A stretch of DNA of 64,000 bases, taken from positions 1 to 64,000 of the forward strand of contig NZ_PVXQ01000015.1 in NCBI RefSeq assembly GCF_002995745.1. Direction: 5' to 3'. Shown here in pieces: positions 25,839 through 35,438 of this stretch (position 1 is the stretch's first letter; every line of letters starts with the position of its first letter). Source of the stretch: Clostridium vincentii (GTDB taxonomy: Bacteria > Bacillota > Clostridia > Clostridiales > Clostridiaceae). Position numbers and translations under genes: made by a program. The notes beneath the pieces were generated by a model, which was given only the letters and a program-made list of their open reading frames with translations, was not told the DNA's origin and searched no databases.

Positions 25839-27028
25839 TATTTACTATTAAATTTTAATCCTAAATATCCTATTGACATGAAAATTGATACAAAGGCCAT
25901 AACAATTACTCCAAATAAGATTATCCATCCACTAGTTCCTAGTAAAATTTGCTCTGCGGTTTTAACTATCCATGTCTGGGGCATAAGCAAGGAAATATTC
26001 TGCATCCACTTAGGGACAGTATCTATTGGAAAATACAAACCTGACATCAATGAACTAATTGTAACTATAAAGAAAGCTAGATAATTTGCTGTACTTACGC
26101 TTTCAAAAATAGTTCCTAAGGCTAATCTTAAGGTGTTAAATATCAACCCTAACCCAAATGTTAATATAGCAATCTCTCCTAAGTCCATACCTAAATCTAC
26201 ACTAACAAATAATTTTATACCAATAACCACCATAGTAGTTTGAATTATTAATATACCTAAAGAAGCTATGGCTTTTACAACTCCATAATTTAACATACTG
26301 CTCTTTGTAATTGTGATTCTTTTTAGTACCCTATTGTTTTTCTCCTCAATGAGTATATCTGATATAAAATTCCCACTGAATATCAAGGCAATTGACATAA
26401 TCGCTACAAAATATCCAAAATCATAAATTTTATTTTTACCTGTATTATCTAAAATCTTTTCACCTTCGGAAATAGATACTGATTCACCTACAGTTTTACC
26501 TAATTCTGCTCTTTCCATTAACTCTTTAAAAACTTCTTTATCTCCATTAGCTATCTTTGAATAGGAATTAAATCTTAATAATACCATGTCTATATTACTT
26601 TTTAATATATTAATCCTATCATCAGTTCCTGTAGTAAATATAGTAATTGTATTATCATCGATTCCATTAAATATTGTTTTAGAAAAATCTGAAGGAATAT
26701 AAATGAAGCCATTATTAATACTCTTATTTGCTAAATTTATTGATTTCTCTTTTGCATTCTCTAAGTTATTCATCATACCCTCTTCGACTTTTATATTATA
26801 GGCACTGTTATTTTTTAATACCTTTATTAATTCATCAGATTCTGAACTTGAAGAGTTATCAAATACTATTACGCTCATTCTAAGGGTATCCATAGTGTTC
26901 ATACTGCTAATTTGAATTCTCAAAATTAATGTTGAAAATAGTGGTATTAGAAAAATTAGGAAGATTGAAGCTTTATTTCTTAGCATAAGCTTTATGTTGC
27001 ATTTAAGCATTATAAAAAATCCTATCAA
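25838..27028 (-). CDS. ABC-2 type exporter permease
   Basis: 396 residues with the ABC-2 layout: an N-terminal helix (about 20-40, LIPLFSTLILRIQ), a large extracytoplasmic domain (about 45-205), then five helices from about 210. Conserved ISDILIEEKNNRVLKRI (the E-x-x-N-x-x-x-K-R type cytosolic motif after helix 2) marks it as an ABC-2/YhgE-like permease. It overlaps the upstream permease gene by four bases and is co-translated. The pair with the ATPase should export a lipid, peptide or drug; the substrate is unknown. Confidence 0.85.
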   Translation of the reverse strand: MIGFFIMLKCNIKLMLRNKASIFLIFLIPLFSTLILRIQISSMNTMDTLRMSVIVFDNSSSSESDELIKVLKNNSAYNIKVEEGMMNNLENAKEKSINLANKSINNGFIYIPSDFSKTIFNGIDDNTITIFTTGTDDRINILKSNIDMVLLRFNSYSKIANGDKEVFKELMERAELGKTVGESVSISEGEKILDNTGKNKIYDFGYFVAIMSIALIFSGNFISDILIEEKNNRVLKRITITKSSMLNYGVVKAIASLGILIIQTTMVVIGIKLFVSVDLGMDLGEIAILTFGLGLIFNTLRLALGTIFESVSTANYLAFFIVTISSLMSGLYFPIDTVPKWMQNISLLMPQTWIVKTAEQILLGTSGWIILFGVIVMAFVSIFMSIGYLGLKFNSK

Positions 27029-28152
27029 AGTGCTTCCCTCCTTTTAGCTGTAATTACTGTTCCTATAATTATTGTTACTATTGAAATTGCAATGAGTAAT
27101 ACTATGCACTTTACTGTATAATCACTACTCCCCTTTGTTGAAATTTCTACTAAAGATCTATTTATATAATATAAAGGTGACAACTTCGCAATGTTATCAC
27201 TAACATAACTGTACATATACATTTGAGTTGACCCTCCTATAAATCCAAAGAAGAATGCAGAAAAGAATATTATTACATTTGTTAATGACTGACTTTTAAA
27301 TATTATTGAAAGCACTATTGCTATAGATGAAGAAGCTATAATTTCTAATAATATTATCCCTGCTGAAAGAAAGGGAGTGTTTCCCCAATTTACATCCATC
27401 AAAATTATTGAAGCTAAGGTTGCTATTCCTATTTGAATGGATACCGTAATGACTGCTGGTATTACCTTCCCGAAAAGCAATGTTAGTGGACTGGCATTTG
27501 AAAGTCCAATTCTACGTGTTACTCCATATTTCCTTTCATTACATACCACAATTGATACTGTCATCATACTACACCAAACAATATAAGCTATTTCAACTAT
27601 CCCATAATATTGAATTGCAGTTGGGGTTGGATCAACAGTTATAGTTTCTAGCTTAACAAAGCTCTCATTATTTATTGCACTTTTAGAGTTTTCTTCAATA
27701 GCTATCCCTTTCTCTTGAAAATAACTCATTAATGCTTTATTCCCGTCAAAGACATACATCATTGACCCAATACTATTTTCAAATATAGTTGTATTTATGG
27801 AAAAACCCTCTTTTTTATAAATTGTATAGTCACTATTAGTTATATCTACATAAGCATTTATACTCTCATTATTAATCTGTTCTATAGACTCATCCTTTGT
27901 CATTTTGGAAAATGTAATATTATTTTCCTCAAAGTTTTTAATAAACCCAGGTAAGTTCTTTTCAATTTCACTTCCAGATTCTACACTATACCCTACCGTA
28001 AAAGGTTCTATAGTATAATTTTTATTAAGCAAATCAGAAAATGCACTGGATAATAATGCTATGAGTATAATAGGCAATCCTATTACAAGGAGCATTCCTA
28101 CTTTATCTCTAAGCATAAGCTTTAGATTGTTTTTCACTAAAGTTAGAAGCAT
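27025..28152 (-). CDS. ABC-2 type exporter permease
   Basis: 375 residues with the same architecture as the next gene: N-terminal helix (about 20-38), external domain (about 40-185), and five helices after GIVEIAYIVWCSMMTVSIV. The cytosolic motif NERKYGVTRRIGLSNASPL is the ABC-2 signature. The start is two bases after the ATPase stop. It is probably the first of two non-identical half-permeases forming a heterodimer. Confidence 0.85.
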   Translation of the reverse strand: MLLTLVKNNLKLMLRDKVGMLLVIGLPIILIALLSSAFSDLLNKNYTIEPFTVGYSVESGSEIEKNLPGFIKNFEENNITFSKMTKDESIEQINNESINAYVDITNSDYTIYKKEGFSINTTIFENSIGSMMYVFDGNKALMSYFQEKGIAIEENSKSAINNESFVKLETITVDPTPTAIQYYGIVEIAYIVWCSMMTVSIVVCNERKYGVTRRIGLSNASPLTLLFGKVIPAVITVSIQIGIATLASIILMDVNWGNTPFLSAGIILLEIIASSSIAIVLSIIFKSQSLTNVIIFFSAFFFGFIGGSTQMYMYSYVSDNIAKLSPLYYINRSLVEISTKGSSDYTVKCIVLLIAISIVTIIIGTVITAKRREAL

Positions 28153-28154
28153 TT

Positions 28155-28922
28155 TTAACAGTCCCCCTCCCCATAGTCTCTAAGACTTTTACCAGTTAGA
28201 GTTAAAAACACCTCTTCTAAGGACATATTTTTATCACTATCTGATACTAATGAAACAAGTTCTTCCTTTGTTCCTAGAGCAATTATTCTACCATTATCCA
28301 TAATTGCTATCCTGCTACAAATTGCTTCAACCTCTTCCATATAGTGACTAGTATATATAATTGTTGCTCCTTGTTTATTTATATATTTAATTTTTTCTAA
28401 TATATAATTTCTAGATTGAGGATCTATTCCAACTGTTGGTTCGTCAAATATTAAAAGTTCTGGCTTATGACTTAATGCACAGGCTATATTTAATCTTCTT
28501 TTCATTCCACCAGAGAAATTCTTAGCAAATCCATTCCTGTGTTCAGAAAGTCCTACTAAATTTAAAGATTCTTCTACTGCAGCTTTTAATTCCTTTCCCT
28601 TAAGTCCATAAAGGGCTGCAAAAAGCTCAACATTCTCCCATGCTTTAAGATTTCCATGAATAGCCAGCTCTTGTGGAATATACCCAAGTTTCGATTTTAT
28701 TTTATTCATGTCCTTCTTATTGTCATATCCAAATACATTTATTTTACCTGAAGTTAGTTTTACTAAGGAACAAATCATATCCATAGTTGTACTTTTCCCT
28801 GCTCCATTAGGTCCTAAAAATCCAAAAATTTCACCTTTTTCAATCTCAAATGATATATGGTCAACTACTGTTTTATTGTCATATTTTTTGCTTACTTTAT
28901 CTAAACATAATATTGCTGACAT
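28155..28922 (-). CDS. ABC transporter ATP-binding protein
   Basis: 255 residues from the ATG at 28922 behind GAAGGGGGA; the upstream frame to 28979 lacks a ribosome site. Walker A GPNGAGKST, Q loop GYIPQE, signature NFSGGMKRRL, Walker B LLIFDEPTVGID and the switch His (YTSHYMEE) are all intact. It powers the two permeases encoded next to it. Sequence is of the DRA/CcmA/NatA type typical for exporters of drugs or lipids. The ABC operon precedes the kinase/regulator pair likely to control it. Confidence 0.9.
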   Translation of the reverse strand: MSAILCLDKVSKKYDNKTVVDHISFEIEKGEIFGFLGPNGAGKSTTMDMICSLVKLTSGKINVFGYDNKKDMNKIKSKLGYIPQELAIHGNLKAWENVELFAALYGLKGKELKAAVEESLNLVGLSEHRNGFAKNFSGGMKRRLNIACALSHKPELLIFDEPTVGIDPQSRNYILEKIKYINKQGATIIYTSHYMEEVEAICSRIAIMDNGRIIALGTKEELVSLVSDSDKNMSLEEVFLTLTGKSLRDYGEGDC

Positions 28923-29060
28923 ATTTAATCCCCCTTCTATAATTATCCAGTACCTATGATTAAATAATATCATATCCATTTTCTATTTTTAAGTGTAGAA
29001 AGGTACATTAACCTATTACTAAAGTAATGAGTTAATATACTGGGATTATTCTGCTATGGT

Positions 29061-29143
29061 TTATTTAAAATCAAATAAAAAAGCACTTGTATACCACAAG
29101 TGCCAATTAGTCCTCATTTTTCTTTGTCTAACAAAGCCTTATT
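29061..29143 (-). repeat. Duplicated 3' end of the EAL gene (remnant plus terminator)
   Basis: This segment matches 31538-31620: the last codons (NKALLDKEK stop versus FEALLEKEK stop), the GCACTTG/CAAGTGC terminator and the following ATTTGATTTTAAATAA. Only the tail of a former EAL-type gene is present here. The terminator part (29076-29104) may serve the small ORF upstream. Confidence 0.65.
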
Positions 29144-29153
29144 CTCTATATAA

Positions 29154-29399
29154 TTAAACCCCATATAAGATAAATGCAACCCCTATTACTAATAGAATTC
29201 TCACAAAGATTTTTATATGCTTAGCATATTTGTTATTAAGTTTATCTAATTAAAAATTAACAAAAATATACATTAAACTTATCCATATTGGTGATACCAT
29301 TAGCCATATATGGTTAGTCTGAAATATCAAAACAATCCACACAGGAATTGCAAGTGAAATAAGTGAGATAATACATGGTTGTTTTATACTTTTATTCAT
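29154..29399 (-). pseudogene. Small membrane protein gene with an in-frame stop
   Basis: An ATG at 29399 overlaps the end of the hydrolase gene (ATGAATAA) and has GGAGG. The frame reads MNKSIKQPCIISLISLAIPV and further to NF, with a TAA at 29250-29252 after 49 codons. The same frame then continues LDKLNNKYAKHIKIFVRILL and VIGVAFILYGV to a stop at 29154. It looks like an 81-residue two-helix protein interrupted by one nonsense codon. The first 49 codons may still be translated. Family unknown. Confidence 0.5.
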
Positions 29400-30426
29400 C
29401 CTTTACCTCCTGTAAATGCTCTTCTACTTTTTCTAAAACCTCTATTTGCCCCCAAAAATCATTATGTTTAAAACCTTCATATGTTATCAAATTAGAACCG
29501 CAGGGAAATTGATTTGAAAGTTTAAATGAAGAACTATATGGTATTAATTCATCATCCTTTGACGCTAAAATTAATGGTTTAACTTTTACTGATTTTGCAT
29601 ATTCTATTGATTCGAATTTATATTTAACCAAATATTTTAACGGACCATAAAAAATATTCACTTGACTATTATATAAAGTAATACCTTCATCATATGGTGC
29701 TAACAAAATTAATGATTTTATATCTCTTTGTGATGCGAGATATGTAGCTACCCCAGTCCCAATACTATACCCCATTATAACAATATTTTTTTGGTCAACA
29801 TCTTCACGTGATACTGCATAATCATATGTTTTCAAAGCATTTTCAAACATTGTTTTATCACTTGGAGTACCACTTGTATTCCCATACCCCGGATAATCAA
29901 CCATCATAAAGTTATATTCTTCAAAATAACCCCATTTTTTCGAAACAAAATTATTATCAAATCTTCTAGCAGAACACTCACCATTTCCACCAAAATAAAT
30001 AATTAACGGTGCTTTTCCCTCAATATTTTTCAATAACCAACCATTTAATATATCATCGTCTTTCGTAATTTTGATTTCTTCATAGTTCTCATTTTTAAGG
30101 TTTTTATTATACGCTTCTTTGTCTTGATTAGGATAAAAAAACATTTGGTCTGATAACAAAGAAATAGTAGTTGAAGCTGATACTATTATATTAATTAAAA
30201 TTAAAACAGTTAAAAAGCATGTTTTTATTCGCTTACTCTTAACAAATCTATTTAGTAACTTACAAAATAGAATATTTAATATTAACAACAAAATTGCCAT
30301 TACTACAAGTCCGAGCACTAAATCATCAAACTTTACTAATAAAAATAAAGTAAGCATTGTCAATATGCACATAAAACACGATAACATAAAATATTTTTTC
30401 CATATATCTTTAATCTTTTCTAACAT
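29392..30426 (-). CDS. Membrane-anchored alpha/beta hydrolase
   Basis: 344 residues. Three N-terminal helices (about 13-32, 37-57, 70-92) are followed by an alpha/beta hydrolase domain: YFGGNGECSARR near the oxyanion hole, YPGYGNTSG, nucleophile elbow GYSIGTG (S221), Asp in SKDDELIPY and His in FKHNDFW. It resembles the BEM46/serine aminopeptidase S33 group, whose members act on lipids or small esters. The start has AGGGGGA. Its stop overlaps the start of the small membrane ORF downstream. Confidence 0.8.
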   Translation of the reverse strand: MLEKIKDIWKKYFMLSCFMCILTMLTLFLLVKFDDLVLGLVVMAILLLILNILFCKLLNRFVKSKRIKTCFLTVLILINIIVSASTTISLLSDQMFFYPNQDKEAYNKNLKNENYEEIKITKDDDILNGWLLKNIEGKAPLIIYFGGNGECSARRFDNNFVSKKWGYFEEYNFMMVDYPGYGNTSGTPSDKTMFENALKTYDYAVSREDVDQKNIVIMGYSIGTGVATYLASQRDIKSLILLAPYDEGITLYNSQVNIFYGPLKYLVKYKFESIEYAKSVKVKPLILASKDDELIPYSSSFKLSNQFPCGSNLITYEGFKHNDFWGQIEVLEKVEEHLQEVKDE

Positions 30427-30517
30427 TCAAAATCCCCCTATAAGTAAAGCAATATATAAATCTCCTTTAATTACCATTGTAACAGGTTTTATAATTCCAT
30501 ATATATTAATTGACATA

Positions 30518-30563
30518 AAGAAATAGAAGCAACTATGTGAAAACATAATCGCTTCTATTTCTT
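30518..30563. terminator. Terminator behind the HD-domain gene
   Basis: AAGAAATAGAAGC (30518-30530) is complementary to GCTTCTATTTCTT (30551-30563), with an inner ATGT/ACAT stem. Confidence 0.65.
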
Positions 30564-30601
30564 AACATTATTTTGCATCTGAAAAAGTGACTAAACAACT
30601 A

Positions 30602-31381
30602 TCATTGAATATTTTTCTCTATGTATAACTCCAGATACTCTGAAATTCTATTAATCTGTTCATCTTTAGGCAAACAATTAACTAAGGATTTTAAAATATT
30701 TTTATTCTTTATATAACTCAAAGAAAAAGAAAAATTTAAATCTGTTATCCATCCTAATTCATATAATTTTCTATCATTATAATTCTTCAATGAATTATTA
30801 CTAATTTTTCTATTCAAAAGGATATCTTTAAGCAATTCTTTATTATATCCTGATGTAAAAGGTAAATTATCTATAGCCGGATTTGGATTGTTTTGCCGTT
30901 CTTTTTCATATTCAATAACCACTCTAAAAATATCAAGTTTGTCAGCATCTCTTATTAATTTACAATACAATGCTTCTTCTTCATTTAAATTACTTGGAAG
31001 CTCTTTTGTGTTATGAAGACTTATAGCTTTAACTATAAGCTTTTGAGCACCGTCATCTAAATCTTCTAATATTTTATTTTCTTTCAATACTTTAATGCCT
31101 AGAGTAGCATGATTTTCTGAAAGGGCATCACTAAATGTTTTATATGTTCTAAATTGTTCAAATCTTCCTATATCATGAAATAAACCTATTATTTCTGCAG
31201 TATTAACTTCTTCTTCTGACAAATTTAAAGATTTTGCAATATTTACAGCATGCTTCGTAACCTTTAAAGTATGTTTTTCTTTAAGTTCAATATTTTGATT
31301 TACTACATAGTCTTCTCCATAGAATTTTTTCACATAAGACTTGAACCAGTTATAATATTCTTTAACTAATATACTTTCCAT
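30602..31381 (-). CDS. HD-domain phosphohydrolase
   Basis: 259 residues. A metal-binding HD domain spans about 35-150: H37 (EKHTLKV), HD at 69-70 in GLFHDIGRFEQF, H91 in SENHATLG and the Asp in LIRDADKLDI. Such proteins hydrolyse phosphomonoesters or phosphodiesters of nucleotides; this compact clostridial type has no assigned substrate. Not an HD-GYP (no GYP motif). It follows the GGDEF/EAL gene, with a 200-base gap that holds the EAL terminator. Confidence 0.8.
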   Translation of the reverse strand: MESILVKEYYNWFKSYVKKFYGEDYVVNQNIELKEKHTLKVTKHAVNIAKSLNLSEEEVNTAEIIGLFHDIGRFEQFRTYKTFSDALSENHATLGIKVLKENKILEDLDDGAQKLIVKAISLHNTKELPSNLNEEEALYCKLIRDADKLDIFRVVIEYEKERQNNPNPAIDNLPFTSGYNKELLKDILLNRKISNNSLKNYNDRKLYELGWITDLNFSFSLSYIKNKNILKSLVNCLPKDEQINRISEYLELYIEKNIQ

Positions 31382-31537
31382 TTAAACTCCCTCTTTCAAG
31401 CCTCTCTAATATCATCTTTGACATATAAAATTTGGACTTTCACTTAATCATAGTATACTGGTTAATCAGCTATATTTCCACATAAATATGCATGTAGAAA
31501 TCCAATATAAGAATTTTTAACTTAATCACTTGAGGTC

Positions 31538-31620
31538 TTATTTAAAATCAAATGAAAAAGCACTTGCATCCGCAAGTGCTAATTATTTCTTATTTTTCTT
31601 TTTCTAATAAGGCCTCAAAC
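31538..31620 (-). repeat. Original copy of the EAL 3' end repeat, with terminator
   Basis: Includes the terminator AGCACTTGC/GCAAGTGCT (31559-31580) followed by TTTTTC. It is the source or sister of 29061-29143. Confidence 0.65.
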
Positions 31621-33365
31621 TCTGTAATTGTCATAGGCTTTGCATAGTAATACCCTTGTGCTAAATCACAACCAATCTCGCGCAAAAACTCAGCCTGTTC
31701 CTTTGTTTCAACTCCCTCAGCTACTGTTTCTATTCCTAAATCTTTTGCCAACATAACAATATTTTCAATTATCTTTTTACCACGAACTAAATTTGAAGTT
31801 TCTTTGAAGAATTCACGATCAAGCTTTACTACATCTATAAAAATATCCTTTAACATATTCAAAGCAGAATATCCTGATCCAAAATCATCTATTGATAGTC
31901 TAAATCCAATGTTATGAAGCCTTCTTGTAATATCAAGAATAATATTCATATTGCAAGAAAATGCACTTTCAGTTAGCTCAAGTTCCAAGATTCCAGGCTT
32001 TATATCATATTTCTCAACAATTGCTTTTAATGTATCTACATATTCTGGGTTATGCAGATGTAATCTTGACTGATTTACAGATACAACAATTGGCTTTTGT
32101 CCTTGTTCTTCCCACTCCCTCTGCTTTTTACATATTTCTTCTAAAACATACATATCAATTTTAGTGACAAAACCATTTTTTTCAAATATAGGGATAAACC
32201 TATCCGGCATTATAATTCCTTTTTTTTGGTGATACCAGCGAATTAGAGCTTCTGATCCTACTATTTTTTCTGTTTTAAACTCATATTTAGGCTGCAAATA
32301 TACCTTAAAGTCTCTATTATCGAGGGCTTCTTGCATTTCGGTTTCTATTTCATTCTCCTGAATTATCTGATTACGTATATCATCATTATAAAAAAAGTGT
32401 GCACTAGTATAACTTCCCTTTATCATCTTAGCTGCAAGGCTTGCTCTATCGCTGATAATATCAATTGTAATATCAATATTCTTTATTACAAAAATACCAG
32501 CACATACAACCATATTAAACCGTGAATCGTGGTTTAACTTAAAGCTTAAAATATCTTCTGTAATTTTCTCCAACCGACTTTCAACTTCCTCTTTAACCAC
32601 ATATTCAAGGAGTATATAAAATTTATCGCCTGTAATACGTGCAAATGCTTCATCCTGATTTATCTGATGGGATAATACATTAGCCATATGCTTTAAAAGC
32701 AAATCACCCTGAGCATAACCAAAAAGGTCATTAATTAACTTAAATCTATCAATATCAAGCAGGATAAAAACATATTGCTTTCTATTGGATTTAATAAGTT
32801 TTTCAGCTTTTATTCTAAAGAAGTTTTTATTTGGGGCACCAGTTAAATCATCAATATGTTTACGATCGTTTTCCCTCTTTAAATCAAGTTCTTGTTCTTT
32901 CTTGTCAGTTATGTCAAAAACTATTCCAGCTGCAAATAAAGGCTTTCCATTAATATCTCTTTGTGTTATCTTGCCACGATCATAAAACCATTTCCAGCTC
33001 TTATCCTTAGCCTGAATACGGTATTCAACCTCGTAAACCTCCTCTTTACCCTGCATATGATTAAGCATTGCATTCATTGTATTCTGGTAGTCATCTGGAT
33101 GTAATTTTTCCGTGAAAAATCCATAATGTACTTTTTTCGGTAATTCATCCATTGTATATCCCAGTGCAGTTACCTTTAACTTATTAAAAACAACAGAATT
33201 AGTTTTAATATTCCAGTACCAGTGACCTAATTTTCCAGACCAAGCAAAATCAAGCCTGTTTTCCTGCTCTTTCTCTGACAAGAGCTCCTTGTTAAGCATT
33301 TCAAGCTCAGTTATTCTCTCAATTAGCTGCTCACAAGTGTATTTTGAATGATCCATGTGCTTCAC
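31590..33365 (-). CDS. PAS-GGDEF-EAL protein, probable c-di-GMP phosphodiesterase
   Basis: 591 residues, cytosolic. A coiled start (11-35), a PAS fold (about 40-155, ending IVFDITDKKEQ), a GGDEF domain (about 170-320) and an EAL domain (about 340-585). The GGDEF site reads RITGDKFY (243-250), so the cyclase signature is lost; it may still bind GTP as an activator. The EAL residues look complete: SEALIRW (E372), LTES, DDFGSGYS, VVKLD and AEGVE. So degradation of c-di-GMP is the probable activity. The ATG is preceded by a GAGAGGTG site. Confidence 0.85.
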   Translation of the reverse strand: MKHMDHSKYTCEQLIERITELEMLNKELLSEKEQENRLDFAWSGKLGHWYWNIKTNSVVFNKLKVTALGYTMDELPKKVHYGFFTEKLHPDDYQNTMNAMLNHMQGKEEVYEVEYRIQAKDKSWKWFYDRGKITQRDINGKPLFAAGIVFDITDKKEQELDLKRENDRKHIDDLTGAPNKNFFRIKAEKLIKSNRKQYVFILLDIDRFKLINDLFGYAQGDLLLKHMANVLSHQINQDEAFARITGDKFYILLEYVVKEEVESRLEKITEDILSFKLNHDSRFNMVVCAGIFVIKNIDITIDIISDRASLAAKMIKGSYTSAHFFYNDDIRNQIIQENEIETEMQEALDNRDFKVYLQPKYEFKTEKIVGSEALIRWYHQKKGIIMPDRFIPIFEKNGFVTKIDMYVLEEICKKQREWEEQGQKPIVVSVNQSRLHLHNPEYVDTLKAIVEKYDIKPGILELELTESAFSCNMNIILDITRRLHNIGFRLSIDDFGSGYSALNMLKDIFIDVVKLDREFFKETSNLVRGKKIIENIVMLAKDLGIETVAEGVETKEQAEFLREIGCDLAQGYYYAKPMTITEFEALLEKEK

Positions 33366-33451
33366 CTCTCATAATTCTATGTAGCGGTATTGTTTATTAT
33401 TCAGAACAACATAAGACCCATTACAAGTTGAGATTTATTGAAGGTGGGTAT

Positions 33452-33486
33452 AAAAAAAAGGACTTGTTTCAAACAAGCCCTTCATT
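33452..33486 (-). terminator. Terminator of the TPR gene
   Basis: GGACTTGTTT (33460-33469) pairs with AAACAAGCCC (33471-33480), followed by eight T in minus-strand sense. Confidence 0.8.
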
Positions 33487-33492
33487 TTTTCA

Positions 33493-34236
33493 TTATAGAG
33501 TTAACCCCAGATTTTTTGCATATAAATCTACATATTTATATACTTTATCTACATCAAATACTCTTTTAATATATTCTTTTGCTTCTGTATCTTTATCCAA
33601 ATGATAGCATGCTATCCCAACAAAATAACAATATTCTAAAGACTCACCCTTTAATTCATCCATTTTTATATCCGCTTTTTTTAATGCCTCTAAGGATTTT
33701 TCATATTCTTCAAGCTCTGAGTAAGCTCTTCCTAATGTAAATAATCTGTCTTTTTCAAGTTTAGATCCCTCTTGATACTCTACCATTTCAAGATATCTAA
33801 CAGCTATATCATAATTTTCAGTATGATAATAGCATCTTCCAAGGGCAAATGTAAGACTTGGATCCTTCGCTTCATCTACACCACCTAATTTTAAATACTC
33901 TAATGCATTTGTATAATCCTGTTCATCAAAATATAAGCATCCTAGGAAAAAATATGCTTCCTTATTACATCTATTAAGTGAGATTGCTTTAGTTAAAGCA
34001 GCCTTAGCCTTATTAGAATCTCCAGCTTGTAAAGTCTTGATTGCATAATTGTAAAACATAGCTGAATTATTTTCAGGATCTCTTTTAAATTTTAAAAATA
34101 ATATTACACCAATTGCTGCAGAAACAATTCCTGCGTACATATTTAAGAAGCTTAGTACCATTGATGCCATTAACAGATAAATTACCCATCCGCCTTTAAG
34201 TGTCTGATATTTAACTTTATATGTGCTTTTCTCCAA
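33493..34236 (-). CDS. TPR-repeat membrane protein
   Basis: 247 residues. One or two helices at about 15-45 (WVIYLLMASMVLSFLNMYAG) anchor the protein; from about 60 to 240 come five or so tetratricopeptide repeats (AKAALTKAISLNRCNKEAYF, ALEYLKLGGVDEAKDPSLTF, AVRYLEMVEYQEGSK, YEKSLEALKKADI). TPRs act as docking surfaces for proteins. No enzymatic motif is seen, and the partner is unknown. The small membrane protein 34276 is 40 bases upstream and could be in the same operon. Confidence 0.75.
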   Translation of the reverse strand: MEKSTYKVKYQTLKGGWVIYLLMASMVLSFLNMYAGIVSAAIGVILFLKFKRDPENNSAMFYNYAIKTLQAGDSNKAKAALTKAISLNRCNKEAYFFLGCLYFDEQDYTNALEYLKLGGVDEAKDPSLTFALGRCYYHTENYDIAVRYLEMVEYQEGSKLEKDRLFTLGRAYSELEEYEKSLEALKKADIKMDELKGESLEYCYFVGIACYHLDKDTEAKEYIKRVFDVDKVYKYVDLYAKNLGLTL

Positions 34237-34275
34237 AGTAAATAATTCCTCCTGTCATTTTATTGTGTACAACCT

Positions 34276-34560
34276 TTATTTTTTTACTACAAATAAAGAA
34301 TCAAATCCATATCCAATATAAAATAAAGTTGTCATTATTAATGTTCCTATAATTAAAAAGTTAGAACTTAAATCTATACCTACAGACTGACAAAATATAA
34401 ATATAGTCAATAGTACAGTAGTAATTACTCCAATTAAATGAAGAACAACTTTTTTATTTTCCTTTTTATTTATTCCCCTTATAAATAAACCTACTTGTAG
34501 CATAAAAAACACCATTAATAATACAGCTATAAAAAGCCCTATATACGAAATATCACTCAT
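34276..34560 (-). CDS. Three-helix membrane protein of unknown function
   Basis: 94 residues: helix about 5-27 (IGLFIAVLLMVFFMLQVGLFI), a basic loop GINKKENKK, helix about 38-56 and helix about 65-85. No family recognised. It is likely part of a two-gene operon with the TPR protein (40 bases apart). No strong ribosome site: AGGAG lies 11 bases before the ATG (GTTAGGAGTGAAGCTAAAATATG). Confidence 0.55.
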   Translation of the reverse strand: MSDISYIGLFIAVLLMVFFMLQVGLFIRGINKKENKKVVLHLIGVITTVLLTIFIFCQSVGIDLSSNFLIIGTLIMTTLFYIGYGFDSLFVVKK

Positions 34561-34629
34561 ATTTTAGCTTCACTCCTAACTTTAATTAAACCTAAATTAA
34601 TTATATCATCATTACAAGTCCCAATAAAG

Positions 34630-35385
34630 TTATTTTATAATTAACTCTACAGGACAATGATCTGATCCTAAAATTTCACTGTGAATTATAGCACTTTCTA
34701 ATCTATTCTCAAGTACTTCTGAGGCTAAGAAATAATCAATTCTCCATCCTGCATTATTCTTTCTTGCATTAAATCTATACGACCACCAAGAATATGCTCC
34801 TTCTTGTTCTGGATAAAAATATCTAAATGTATCAATAAATCCATTTTCTAATAACTCTGAGCACTTATTTCTTTCTTCATCACTAAAACCAGCATTTTTT
34901 CTATTAGCTTTAGGATTTTTCAAATCTATTTCCTTGTGGGCTACGTTTAAATCTCCACAAACTATAACAGGCTTATTCTTCTCAAGGTTCTTTAAATAAT
35001 TTTTAAAATCATCTTCCCAAGTCATTCTATAATCTAATCTAGCGAGTTCTGCTTTAGAATTTGGTGTATAGACAGTTATTACATAATATTCTTCGAATTC
35101 TAAAGTTATAACTCTACCTTCCTGATCATGTTCCTCAATACCCATTCCTAATGCTACAGATAAAGGTTCCTCCTTAGTAAAAATTGCTGTACCTGAATAA
35201 CCTTTCTTCTGTGCATAATTCCAATACTTAAAATAACCTGGAAGCTGAAGGTCTATTTGACCCTCTTGAAGTTTTATTTCTTGAAGGCAGAATATATCTG
35301 CATCTATATCATTAAAAATATCAACAAACCCTTTAGTTACTATTGCTCTTAATCCATTTACATTCCATGAAATCATTTTTTTCAT
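34630..35385 (-). CDS. xth: Exodeoxyribonuclease III / AP endonuclease
   Basis: 251 residues, full length for ExoA/XthA-type enzymes. It cuts DNA 5' to abasic sites and degrades 3' ends in base excision repair. Visible residues: metal Glu in FCLQEIKLQEGQ, catalytic VYTPN and CGDLNVAHKEIDLKNPK (Asp/Asn pair), the YSWWSYRFNARKNN loop and the terminal SDHCPVEL His. Start ATG behind GGGAGGT. Unlinked to other repair genes here, although an alkyladenine glycosylase gene lies at 38487. Confidence 0.9.
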   Translation of the reverse strand: MKKMISWNVNGLRAIVTKGFVDIFNDIDADIFCLQEIKLQEGQIDLQLPGYFKYWNYAQKKGYSGTAIFTKEEPLSVALGMGIEEHDQEGRVITLEFEEYYVITVYTPNSKAELARLDYRMTWEDDFKNYLKNLEKNKPVIVCGDLNVAHKEIDLKNPKANRKNAGFSDEERNKCSELLENGFIDTFRYFYPEQEGAYSWWSYRFNARKNNAGWRIDYFLASEVLENRLESAIIHSEILGSDHCPVELIIK

Positions 35386-35438
35386 AGGTAATACCTCCCT
35401 ATTTTTTATGTTATTATAACATATAATAACATAAAAAA

